DNA from: Tribonema minus
Lineage: Eukaryota > Sar > Xanthophyceae > Tribonematales > Tribonemataceae
Assembly: GCA_017506865.1 (NCBI GenBank)
Contig: JAFCMP010000212.1
Location: 434,001-498,000, forward strand
Length of the DNA: 64,000 nucleotides
Direction: 5' to 3'
Below the pieces are notes generated by a model. It saw only the letters and a list, made by a program, of their open reading frames with translations. It searched no databases and was not told the origin of the DNA. Every line of letters starts with the position of its first letter. Positions within the stretch are counted from its first letter, which is position 1. Made by a program: the position numbers and the translations under genes. Below are positions 23,668-34,900 of the stretch, one piece after another.

Positions 23668-24273
23668 TCAGATGTGATGAAACCGGCATTCGCCCATCAC
23701 CTGGCCCAGGTGTTCACAACGCTGCTTGTTGAACCTGAACTGCTGCCGGAGCAATCGCAACGGCTTCTCCGCGCCGCGGCCCTCTCAGGCATAGGACAGA
23801 AGCGGCGTACGATCGCCTGCTCCAGTGTCTGGCGCAGGCTCCTCGGGTCTACATCGGCACGGAGCGTCAAGGGCAAGATATCGGGGCTGCTGGCCTCCAT
23901 GTCGCAGTTTGGCGTAGGTTACCGGTCTGGCGTCGAGCATGTGGCAGCGCGCGCGCGCGTGTGGCACGAGCTGTATGGCACCACAATCCAGCTGGACTGT
24001 GAGAACGCATTTAACAGTGTGGAAGGCGCCGCCATTGTGCGGGGGCTTATGCTCTTCTGTCCAGAGCTGCTCCCGCACTTTGAGTCCGTATACTGTGGTG
24101 ACACTGCCCCAGAGATGCGAGTGCAGGTGAACGGCGAAGCTCGCATTACCTGCCCCCACCTAGGGTGCCAGCAAGGGGATCCTCTAGGGCCGCTAAACTT
24201 TGCAGTGACAGCGGCCTTCCTACTCTTCTACCCTGATGGAGTGAATGCGACGCCCGGCAATATGCCGGCCTAA
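23668..24273 (+). pseudogene. LINE reverse transcriptase, palm part
   Basis: One open frame carries LSGIGQKRRTIACSSVWRRL, SQFGVGYRSGVEH, IQLDCENAFNSVEG (first catalytic Asp) and CPHLGCQQGDPLGPLNFAV. These are RT blocks in correct order. It ends at a stop shortly before the catalytic xxDD box, which follows in another frame. Confidence 0.7.
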
Positions 24274-24297
24274 GGGCACAGCACAGCGGAACCGCCA

Positions 24298-25308
24298 GCC
24301 CCGCACTGCGCTTTCCTGGATGACCTCAATGTGCTGCAACCTGCCTATCTCGACGACGCAGCGGCCGCTGGGGTGGCAGAGGTGATCCGCCGGCTGGCGG
24401 CAGGGGGCCTACGCGTCCGACCAGACAAGTTGTTGGCCATCGCCATGCGCGGCACAGTGTTTGATGAAGCGGCCAGAGCACGCCTGCGCGCCCTTGACAT
24501 GCCGTTTGTGGACGCCACCATGCCAGAGTCCAGTCAGGGCTTTACATCGGTCGGGGTACCGGTAGGGCACCCGGCCTATGTGCATGCTGCCATGAGCAAG
24601 CATCTTGTTGACGCAGGGACATGGCGATTGTTGTGGCATGCAGCTGGCTGGAATGGCGCGGCATCACTTACAGGCAGCACAGTTCATGAATGCATTCTGT
24701 GCAGGTCACTGACGAAGCGCATGGGCTTCTTAGCTCGGGTCGTTGACACGGCTTTGAGTGACACATGGCTGCACGCATGTGACGGGTTCTGTGCATGGAC
24801 GCTCGAACGCATGCTGCACCTGCGCGGCTGCGTTACCGCGGCGGCCATGAAGTCACACCTGCTGGCCGCCTGCACTGCTGGTGACAATTGAGGAAGCCAG
24901 CAGACTGAGTGGCTGGGCAGCGTGCTGGTTTTGCCGCGCTTGGGCCCGCCAGAACTCACGGACATCGCGGTGCCGCTGCGGGCATTACGGTTGCCGGAGC
25001 GACGAGGCGGTCTACTAGGCATGCCGCTCCTGGGGCTACTGGCAGCAGCCGCATACACGGCCCAGGCATGCACAACACTGCGGCCGGCGATAATTCATGC
25101 CAGTGTGGCAGCAGGGGCCCTGAGGCCTGGTACTGACGAACACGGCGCAGTCACCTGGTTCGCGCAGCGCTCATGCGCAATACGCGGGGACCAGGGACTG
25201 CCGCCAATCATCGAGGCTGTGGTGCCACTGGGTTGTGTCACCTGCTTCAACTCTCTGTTTCCCCAGGATTGGGACAGTTCTGCTCAGCCAGAGACAGTTC
25301 TTGGTTGA
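24298..25308 (+). pseudogene. LINE RT catalytic box and thumb-like region
   Basis: CAFLDDLNVL near 24306-24335 is the RT box C with FLDD in place of YADD. GLRVRPDKLLAI follows at the usual distance, then GFTSVGVPVGHPAYV. An in-frame stop at 24889 divides this part from 24922-25308, which continues with LPERRGGLLGMP. Both Asp of the DD pair are kept. Confidence 0.65.
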
Positions 25309-25533
25309 CGGTTACAGGAAGTTGAGTTTGTTGGTTGTTTTCTGTCACTTTCGGAGTGAGCGATAGCCTGTTAACACACACACACTTGCTTGAGTGCTGC
25401 TGTGGGTGTCAGTGTGCTGTCTACTCTGTCTGTCACCGCTCTGGTTCGTCAACGTGTAGTGGAACCACCTCAAGGCCGTGCGACGCTCTACACGAGCGCT
25501 GACAGCTGATGCGGCGAAAAATCACGCACAGCT

Positions 25534-25965
25534 GTGGCCGAGCAGCTCCCAGCATCGTTACTACGGTGGGCAGCAGATACGACGGCCGCAGCGTCGACGC
25601 TCCCCGCTGCGGTGCAAGCGATCTACGCCGCAACCGCCGTCACGGAGATGGTGACCACTGAGCCAGCCCCACACACACACGGCATTGCGCCCAGCGCCAA
25701 GGCGGCCGCTGCGGCGGCGACCGTACCTGGCCCTCAAGCCGCTGCCGCAGCTGCCTCTTCCACGCCCGCTCAAGCACAAACTAGTGCGGGAGAAAGCAAC
25801 TGCAGCGGCGGGCAGGAGGACGACGACAATGACGACTGGGAGGCCTATGCTGACAAGGTCTGCAGGAAGGTAGTGCCCGCCGCCGGCGCGGTCACTTCAC
25901 GCACGGACTACAGGCCGGCCTTTCAAATGTTCTTCGGCGTCAATATGAAAATTGCCTCAGGCTAG
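25534..25965 (+). pseudogene. LINE spacer between RT and endonuclease
   Basis: A frame rich in alanine and proline, then very acidic (GGQEDDDNDDWEAYAD), ends in DYRPAFQMFFGVNM. Its place between the thumb and the endonuclease fits the linker of RLE-type LINEs. No domain is recognised. Confidence 0.45.
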
Positions 25966-26226
25966 TGAAGGACCTAGAGGCTGCCTCGGCTGGTGCCGTG
26001 GGCGGGCCGACGCAGGCTGCACCTATTGGTGTCTCGCGACACCAGCCGCCGCCGCCAACAGGCTAGCGCGCGGGTCATGGCGCAGCTGCGCAGTGTGCAG
26101 CCAGCGTGCGTCCGGGGCCATGGCGTGGATGAGCGTGCCACCCACTGCCAATGACCGCCCGGGTGCGGCGCCCATGTCCAGTATGGCAGCAGCCACGATG
26201 ATTTTGATTGCGATCTTCATGGACGG

Positions 26227-26931
26227 GTGGGGCATACCGTAGTACAGGGCGAGGTGTGCCCATGGCGGTGCAGTGACGTGAGCCCCACCGCCACGCATGC
26301 GATCAGCTGCCCCAGCCAGCACATACGGGGGCACAACGCGACACACACTGCCCAAAAGCGGTGCCTCCAGCGCATCTTGAGACAGCACCATGTCTCTATG
26401 GTCCGCAATGAGGACTCTAGCGTCTTCAAGGTACCGGGGTATCGGGCAGACACAGTCATTGCCCCAGGGTGTCTGCACTTTAGCAGTGCATACCGTAACA
26501 AGGGAATAGTGCTTGACACCAGTGCGCGTGCGCCCACAGCAAGCTCGTACCTGACAGGCAAAACAAATGCCTCGAACACGGACGGCTATGCTGCTGGGGT
26601 GGGGGAGGACGCGAAGCTCAAGCACCACACCGGCACCTTGACGTCATCTTGGGCTTTTGTGCCATTCGTGCAGGAGTCATACGGACGGCTGTACAAGCAG
26701 ACAAGACTTTTTGTCAAGGAGTTGGCAATGCACTCAGCACTGTGCTCAGGGGGGGGGAAGGCAGATGTGTTACGCAAGGCCGGGTTAGCTAAGCGTCAGA
26801 TCCTCATTGAGCTGAGCATATCGCTGGCGCGGGAGTTGGCGGAGCGCGTTATGGCGTACACACGCGGAGCGCGAATGCTGGGCTGTGTTGCAGCGCCGGT
26901 ATCCAAGCTCCTAGGGCACAGCGCAGACTAG
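26227..26931 (+). pseudogene. LINE restriction-like endonuclease (RLE) with CCHC motif
   Basis: CPWRC, then HAISCP and a basic QxHIRGH segment, match the CCHC motif that precedes the RLE. The PD-(D/E)xK-type core follows as GYRADTVI, GIVLDTSARAP, then a lysine in DAKLKHH and FVPFVQESYGRL. The order and spacing are those of R2/CRE-like endonucleases; the usual RPD is RAD here. The frame is open for 234 codons and ends in TAG. Confidence 0.65.
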
Positions 26932-26935
26932 GCTG

Positions 26936-28030
26936 CTGCGTTGACGCAGCTTTTCGCATAGGCAACCCGGCCTCCCTTGGGCCTTTATAAATACAAGTCC
27001 ATACGTACCGCACCGGGCTGCTGCTTCTTCCTGCTGCGCGCGCCTACTCTTGAGCTAGCACAACCACTTGCTTCTGCTCATGATCCTCTCCTCTGAACAC
27101 ACATGAGCACTCTTGCTCGTCGAGCCAGCGGTGATCCATGACCGTGAATACCGGCGATTGGTATCGGTTTAACCCCGAATTAACCTTACAAGTCTTTGAA
27201 GCCTTGTAATCACCCACAGCATTTAAAAACAAATGGTCTCCTACAGATCTGTTGCATCATCACTTTACCTAACAGTATACGCCATGTACCCTGCACAAAC
27301 CAGGATGAGAACAAGGGTTCTAGTCCATAAGTTGTTGCGATTTAGAGACGTATTTTGCACGATGTGCAAACGGAGACCTAGTAACTTCGTCCCTAGGAAC
27401 CACAATGGACCAAACTGAGCATGACAGCAGACAAGGCAGAGGCATAATCCAGAGCAGAAATGTCGAATGGTGACACCAAAGCCGTCCATGCATTATGCAG
27501 TGAACAGCAGTAACATCAGCCTGAGAGGGCGAGCACACAATTACGGCCCTTGGCACCACCAATACCCTATGCTTTTCTGACTGCCAAGAAGGGAAGCTGC
27601 ATTAAATCAAAACTTAAAGTGTCGAACATGAGACCGCTGATGCCATTGCAAAATGGCACAGTGACGCAACAAGAGACCAGCGCTGCGGTTTCGCTTCTCT
27701 CAAGTGGCAACAAATTAGCAGTATGTGAGGAAAGACTGCTGAACGCGCCATGCAGTATTCGTGCAACTCGTGCCATCGACGAAGAAAATGCAAATTATGT
27801 CCGACTCAACGATAGCAGCTGGTGAGGTGCCACTGTGTTGTCGTGTGTGGGTTGGCTGTTCAGTCGCCACGGGAATGCGTTTACTGCCACAAGCGCCTGA
27901 GCACTGGTTGCACGGTCCGTTTGGTGGCACCCTGCAGCAATATAAAGCAGCACCAAAGCGAGCGTAAAAGCACACCTGTGGGCACCTTCCCTTGCATGCA
28001 GCAGCTTGAATGAATATTTGAAGTACATAT
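26936..28030. other. No supported gene
   Basis: Short frames occur on both strands but without motifs. A TATA-like TTTATAAATA at 26991 lies just after the LINE. The 3' end of the minus-strand PT-repeat gene might lie here or in the next gap, but I cannot identify a terminal exon. Confidence 0.4.
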
Positions 28031-28038
28031 ATTGTACT

Positions 28039-28495
28039 CAGGCTGGCGGCTCAACCATATGGGCATAGGCGCATGGTATTTAGCTCCTGACCAAAGGCTA
28101 AACCAGGTTTAGGCCCGAGGCGCAACGTGCTCAACCGTGGGGGGACTTTGGGGGGGACTTCGCAGTGTAGCGCGTGGTGAACCGTCGAATGAAGAGTCAC
28201 ACATGCTGACTTTTTCGAGTCTGTGGATTTCTTGCTCCAAAACAAGCCAAAAACAGCCAAAACAGCATGCTGTGACGTCACACGAGGGCTTTCGCTGGGG
28301 GTGCAAGGTGTTTAGCCTCCCCTGTCCTGAGGCTAAACCCAGTTTTGCCTGAGGCGCAACGTGCGCAACCTCTTCGGGTCAATTCAGTTACGCCTCTTGC
28401 GCCTTGGCCCGATATGCTCAGTCGGGGCGCAAATGGCGCGAATGGCAGGGCGCAACCGCCTCGGCGCAAGGGCGGAGGTTTAGCCGCCAGCCCTG
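28039..28495. mobile_element. hAT MITE (457 bp)
   Basis: Ends are CAGGCTGGCGGCTCAACC and, reverse-complemented, CAGGGCTGGCGGCTAAACC. The flanks are ATTGTACT (28031-28038) and ATTGTCCT (28496-28503), an 8-bp target duplication with one mismatch, typical of hAT elements. The interior repeats GGTTTAGCC/GGCTAAACC and GAGGCGCAACGTGC in both orientations. There is no coding capacity. Confidence 0.75.
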
Positions 28496-28888
28496 ATTGT
28501 CCTATTTGTTCAAGCGTTTCAAGCTGTGAATCACAACAACAGGTCTGCTGTCATGTCACTCAAGAAGCTTTACAACCATGCATGGTCACACATGACAATG
28601 TAGTATAACTTCGAAGTAGCAGGTTAGCAAATTAACGCTAGGACAATAGCAGACATCTTGAATTAAGCACAACAGTAAGCACTGTTGCACCAGGCTTATG
28701 GTAACATCTAAAAGTAACTGGTGCCATAATCCTCAAGACAGCTAATAAGCTCGTCTTCTTTCCAGAGCATCTGTCACACTGTGTGTCATAAAGCCAGAAA
28801 TGAAGTTCATGCATGCAAGTGCATTTCACATCATGTACGGTAACTTTAGGGTGCCTCATACAGTGCAGCAACATAAGTCATGACTGAC
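28496..28888. other. Flank of the PT-exon arrays
   Basis: From about 28738 this contains a diverged copy of the spacer that recurs at about 30420-30510 and 31740-31850 (GACAGCTA...GCTCGTCTTCTTTCCAG). It is therefore an older edge of the duplicated block. No exon was recognised. Confidence 0.45.
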
Positions 28889-31800
28889 CTGCTCAGTAAG
28901 CGTGGACCTGCTCAGTAGGCGGCGGGTAAGGGGGGCCTCAGTAGGCGTGGCAGTGGGCTGCATAGAAAATTGCATGGTAGGCGGTTTGAGGCATTGTATC
29001 GCTGAGCTGAAGGCCCCGGAGTCAAATTAAAATCATGTTTGCACGCCAGCGAGTGAACATGTTTCATCACACACATGAGATATCTATATATATGTTGCAG
29101 ACCGACCGCACAACAGTTACTGTACCATGCATCTGCATCTTCATTTGCAAACGGTCACACTCAGGCGCATCATGTACAGCAACTTCAGGGTGATTCATCC
29201 AGTGCAGCAACATAATTCATGACGGACCTGCTCAGTTGGCGTGGCAGTTGGGTCCGCAGTTGGAGTCTCGGTGGGCAGGGCAGTGGGGCGCGCAGTGGGC
29301 TGCATAGAAATTGCATGGTACGCGGTTTGAGGCATTGTATCGCTGAGCTGAAGGCCCCGGAGTCAAATCAAAATCATGTTTTCACGCCAGTGAGTGAACA
29401 TGTTTCATCACACACATGAGATATCTATATATATGTTGCAGACTGACCATACAACAGTTACTGTACCATGCATCTGCATACACAACCTTCTTCATTTGCA
29501 AACGGTCACACTCAGGCACATCATGTACAGCAACTTCAGGGTGATTCATACAGTGCAGCAACATAATTCATGACGGACCTGCTCAGTAGGCGTGGCAGTT
29601 GGGTCCGCAGTTGGAGTCTCAGTGGGCAGGGCAGTAGGGCGCGCAGTGGGCTGCATAGAAAATTGCATGGTAGGCGGTTTGAGGCATTGTATCGCTGAGC
29701 TGAAGGCCCCGGAGTCAAATCAAAATCATGTTTTCACGCCAGTGAGTGAACATGTTTCATCACACACATGAGATATCTATATATATGTTGCAGACCGACC
29801 GCACAACAGTTACTGTACCATGCATCTGCATACACAACCGACTTCATTTGCAAACGGTCACACTCAGGCGCATCATGTACAGCAACTTCAGGGTGATTCA
29901 TACAGTGCAGCAACATAATTCATGACGGACCTGCTCAGTAGGCGTGGCAGTTGGGTCCGCAGTTGGAGTCTCAGTGGGCAGGGCAGTGGGGCGCGCAGTG
30001 GGCTGCATAGAAAATTGCATGGTAGGCGGTTTGAGGCATTGTATCGCTGAGCTGAAGGCCCCGGAGTCAAATCAAAATCATGTTTTCACGCCAGTGAGTG
30101 AACATGTTTCATCACACACATGAGATATCTATATATATGTTGCAGACTGACCGCACAACGGTTACTGTACTATGCATCTGCATACACAACCTTCTTCATT
30201 TGCAAACGGTCACGCTCAGGCGCATCACACCCAGTCGCTAGCAGCACTTCAACACCAAGTGAGTGTTAGCTCCACGCCATGCAGTGCATGCGCAGCATAC
30301 TTTCTCCATCTCTAACAGTTATCTTCACCAAGCTTCAAGCGCGACCTCACCAATCATTTCCTACAAACCCATGCAACCACATTATTCATAACACTCAGTC
30401 TGTCACACCATCATCCTCCTGACAGCTAGCGAGCTTGTCTTCTTTCCAGAGACTCTGTATCATCAAGTCCAAAATAAACTTTAAGCATGCAAGTGCATCT
30501 CACATCATGAACAGCAACTTCAGGGTGATTCATACAGTACAGCAACATAATTCATGACGGACCTGCTCAGTAGGCGTGGCAGTTGGGTCCGCAGTTGGAG
30601 TCTCGGTGGGCAGGGCAGTGGGGCGCGCAGTGGGCTGCATAGAAAATTGCATGGTAGGCGGTTTGAGGCATTGTATCGCTGAGCTGAAGGCCCCGGAATC
30701 AAATCAAAATCATGTTTTCACTCCAGTGAGTGAACATGTTTCATCACACACATGAGATATCTATATATATGTTGCAGACCGACCGCACAACAGTTACTGT
30801 ACCATGCATCTGCATACACAACCTTCTTCATTCGCAAACGGTCACACTCAGGCGCATCATGTACAGCAACTTCAGGGTGATTCATACAGTGCAGCAACAT
30901 AATTCATGACGGACCTGCTCAGTAGGCGTGGCAGTTGGGTCCGCAGTTGGAGTCTCAGTGGGCAGGGCAGTGGGGCGCACAGTGGGCTGCATAGAAATTG
31001 CATGGTAGGCGGTTTGAGGCATTGTATCGCTGAGCTGAAGGCCCCGGAGTCAAATCAAGATCATTTTTTCACGCCAGTGAGTGAACATGTTTCATCACAC
31101 ACATGAGATATCTATATATATGTTGCAGACCGACCGCACAACAGTTACTGTACCATGCATCTGCATACACAACTGTCTTCATTTGCAAACGGTCACACTC
31201 AGGCGCATCATGTACAGCAACTTCAGGGTGATTCATACAGTGCAGCAACATAATTCATGACGGACCTGCTCAGTAGGCGTGGCAGTTGGGTCCGCAGTTG
31301 GAGTCTCCGTGGGCAGGGCAGTGGGGCGCGCAGTGGGCTGCATAGAAAATTGCATGGTAGGCGGTTTGAGGCATTGTATCGCTGAGCTGAAGGCCCCGGA
31401 GTCAAATCAAAATCATGTTTTCACGCCAGTGAGTGAACATGTTTCATCACACACATGAGATATCTATATATATGTTGCAGACCGACCGCACAACAGTTAC
31501 TGTACAATGCATCTGCATACACAACCTTCTTCATTCGCAAACGGTCACACTCAGGCGCATCACACCCAGTCGCTAGCAGCAGTTCAACACCAAGTGAGTG
31601 TCAGCTCCACGCCATGCAGTGCATGCGCAGCATACTTTCTCCATCTCTAACAGTTATCTTCACCAAGCTTCAAGCGCGACCTCACCACTCATATCCTGCA
31701 AACCCATGCCACCACATTATTCACAACACTCAGTCTGTCACACCATCATCCTCCTGACAGCTAGCGAGCTTGTCTTCTTTCCAGATAATCCGTGTCATCA

Positions 31801-31943
31801 AGTCCAAAATGAACTTTAAGCATGCAAGTGCATCTCACATCATGTACAGCAACTTCAGGGTGATTCATACAGTGCAGCAACATAATTCATGACAGACCTG
31901 CTCAGTAGGCGTGGCAGGTGGGTCCGCGGTTGGAGTGGAGTGC
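28870..31943 (-). repeat. Array of ~352-bp units, each with a 72-nt PT exon
   Basis: Seven units plus one truncated unit are present, with exon starts spaced 339, 351, 352, 632, 352 and 351 bp. The 632-bp step and the last step include an extra spacer of about 280 bp, so the higher-order pattern is four units plus spacer, then three units plus spacer. Each exon follows TTTCTATGCAG on the minus strand and reads PTARPTALPTETPTADPTAT plus PTEQ. The first (leftmost) copy at 28889-28957 is the most diverged but keeps the frame (69 nt). Confidence 0.85.
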
Positions 31944-34900
31944 AAGCGCTGAACAAGCACTCCGATTGATGAGACAAACACATGACTTCATCTTGTCAAA
32001 GCTCATGCGGGAACGGTCACTACATGTACAGTTACCAGACGCACTGCTTACCTCCGCTGTTGGCTCTGCGGTCGGCTTGGCAGTGGGCTCTGCGGTGGGT
32101 TCAGCGGTGGGCTTGGCAGTGGGCTCAGCTGTGGGCACTGCAGTCGGTTCCGCAGTGGGCTTGGAAGTAGGCTCAGCAGTTGGCTCAGCGGTGGGCTCCG
32201 CAGTTGGCTTGGCGGTGGGCTCAGCAGTGGGCTCAGCGGTGGGCTTGGCCGTGGGCTCAGCAGTCGGCTGTGGCGGCACCACAGTGGCAGCAGTTTAATG
32301 TGAATCAATGACAGCAGTCATTCAGTACCTGCTGATGGGGCCTGGCATCAGAGCAGGATGTTCTCTCCTTGAAAGCTTTGGTGTCAGAGAACTTGCAAGG
32401 TGACAAGAGAGCTTGCTGAATAGCAGCCAGTCATTTCTGACGCCACTGCAAGCGCTGAACAAGCACTCCGATTGATGAGACAAACACATGACTTCATCTT
32501 GTCAAAGCCCATGCGGGAACGGTCACTACATGTACAGTTACCAGACGCACTGCTTACCTCCGCTGTTGGCTCTGCGGTCGGCTTGGCAGTGGGCTCTGCG
32601 GTGGGTTCAGCGGTGGGCTTGGCAGTGGGCTCAGCTGTGGGCACTGCAGTTGGTTCCGCAGTGGGCTTGGAAGTAGGCTCAGCAGTTGGCTCAGCGGTGG
32701 GCTCCGCAGTTGGCTTGGCGGTGGGCTCAGCAGTGGGCTCAGCTGTGGGCTTGGCCGTGGGCTCAGCAGTCGGCTGTGGCGGCACCACAGTGGCAGCAGT
32801 TTAATGTGAATCAATGACAGCAGTCATTCAGTACCTGCTGATGGGGCCTGGCATCAGAGCAGGATGTTCTCTCCTTGAAAGCTTTGGTGTCAGAGAACTT
32901 GCAAGGTGACAAGAGAGCTTGCTGAATAGCAGCCAGTCATTTCTGACGCCACTGCAAGCGCTGAACAAGCACTCCGATTGATGAGACAAACACATGACTT
33001 CATCTTGTCAAAGCCCATGCGGGAACGGTCACTACATGTACAGTTACCAGACGCACTGCTTACCTCCGCTGTTGGCTCTGCGGTCGGCTTGGCAGTGGGC
33101 TCTGCGGTGGGTTCAGCGGTGGGCTTGGCAGTGGGCTCAGCTGTGGGCACTGCAGTCGGTTCCGCAGTGGGCTTGGAAGTAGGCTCAGCAGTTGGCTCAG
33201 CGGTGGGCTCCGCAGTTGGCTTGGCGGTGGGCTCAGCAGTGGGCTCAGCGGTGGGCTTGGCCGTGGGCTCAGCAGTCGGCTGTGGCGGCACCACAGTGGC
33301 AGCAGTTTAATTTGAATCAATGACAGCAGTCATTCAGCACCTTCTGATCGGGCCTGGCATCAGAGCAGGATGTTCTCTCCTTGAAAGCTTTGGTGTCAGA
33401 GAACTTGCAAGGTGACAAGAGAGCCTGCTGAATAGCAGCCAGTCATTTCTGACGCCACTGCAAGCGCTGAACAAGCACTCCGATTGATGAGACAAACACA
33501 TGACTTCATCTTGTCAAAGCCCATGCGGGAACGGTCACTACATGTACAGTTACCAGACGCACTGCTTACCTCCGCTGTTGGCTCTGCGGTCGGCTTGGCA
33601 GTGGGCTCTGCGGTGGGTTCAGCGGTGGGCTTGGCAGTGGGCTCAGCTGTGGGCACTGCAGTCGGTTCCGCAGTGGGCTTGGAAGTAGGCTCAGCAGTTG
33701 GCTCAGCGGTGGGCTCCGCAGTTGGCTTGGCGGTGGGCTCAGCAGTGGGCTCAGCTGTGGGCTTGGCCGTGGGCTCAGCAGTCGGCTGTGGCGGCACCAC
33801 AGTGGCAGCAGTTTAATTTGAATCAATGACAGCAGTCATTCAGTACCTTCTGATCGGGCCTGGCATCAGAGCAGGATGTTCTCTCCTTGAAAGCTTTGGT
33901 GTCAGAGAACTTGCAAGGTGACAAGAGAGCCTGCTGAATAGCAGCCAGTCATTTCTGACGCCACTGCAAGCGCTGAACAAGCACTCCGATTGATGAGACA
34001 AACACATGACTTCATCTTGTCAAAGCCCATGCGGGAACGGTCACTACATGTACAGTTACCAGACGCACTGCTTACCTCCGCTGTTGGCTCTGCGGTCGGC
34101 TTGGCAGTGGGCTCTGCGGTGGGTTCAGCGGTGGGCTTGGCAGTGGGCTCAGCTGTGGGCACTGCAGTCGGTTCCGCAGTGGGCTTGGAAGTAGGCTCAG
34201 CAGTTGGCTCAGCGGTGGGCTCCGCAGTTGGCTTGGCGGTGGGCTCAGCAGTGGGCTCAGCTGTGGGCTTGGCCGTGGGCTCAGCAGTCGGCTGTGGCGG
34301 CACCACAGTGGCAGCAGTTTAATTTGAATCAATGACAGCAGTCATTCAGTACCTTCTGATCGGGCCTGGCATCAGAGCAGGATGTTCTCTCCTTGAAAGC
34401 TTTGGTGTCAGAGAACTTGCAAGGTGACAAGAGAGCTTGCTGAATAGCAGCCAGTCATTTCTGACGCCACTGCAAGCGCTGAACAAGCACTCCGATTGAT
34501 GAGACAAACACATGACTTCATCTTGTCAAAGCCCATGCGGGAACGGTCACTACATGTACAGTTACCAGACGCACTGCTTACCTCCGCTGTTGGCTCTGCG
34601 GTCGGCTTGGCAGTGGGCTCTGCGGTGGGTTCAGCGGTGGGCTTGGCAGTGGGCTCAGCTGTGGGCACTGCAGTCGGTTCCGCAGTGGGCTTGGAAGTAG
34701 GCTCAGCAGTTGGCTCAGCGGTGGGCTCCGCAGTTGGCTTGGCGGTGGGCTCAGCAGTGGGCTCAGCTGTGGGCTTGGCCGTGGGCTCAGCAGTCGGCTG
34801 TGGCGGCACCACAGTGGCAGCAGTTTAATTTGAATCAATGACAGCAGTCATTCAGTACCTTCTGATCGGGCCTGGCATCAGAGCAGGATGTTCTCTCCTT

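Larger units (their letters stand above)
23341..26935 (+). mobile_element. 5'-truncated RLE-type LINE with RT and endonuclease
   Basis: It starts inside the RT lead-in (GGLDGLRYEHLL), as expected for the 5' truncation that LINEs show. It continues through the palm (QLDCENAFNSV; GCQQGDPLGPLNFA), the catalytic box as FLDD (near 24310), a thumb-like region, an acidic and alanine-rich spacer, and ends with a CCHC-type motif plus a restriction-like endonuclease. About five frame changes or stops separate the pieces. No poly-A or clear target duplication was seen. Confidence 0.75.

Noticed and set aside
26023-26628. Minus-strand 201-codon frame
   Set aside because: It overlaps the plus-strand LINE endonuclease in antisense and carries no motif.
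32384-32788. Each unit as a separate 134-residue minus-strand protein
   Set aside because: The frame reads through the GTAAGC donor into intron sequence, has no ATG at its start, and the same exon borders recur at all arrays with other flanks.
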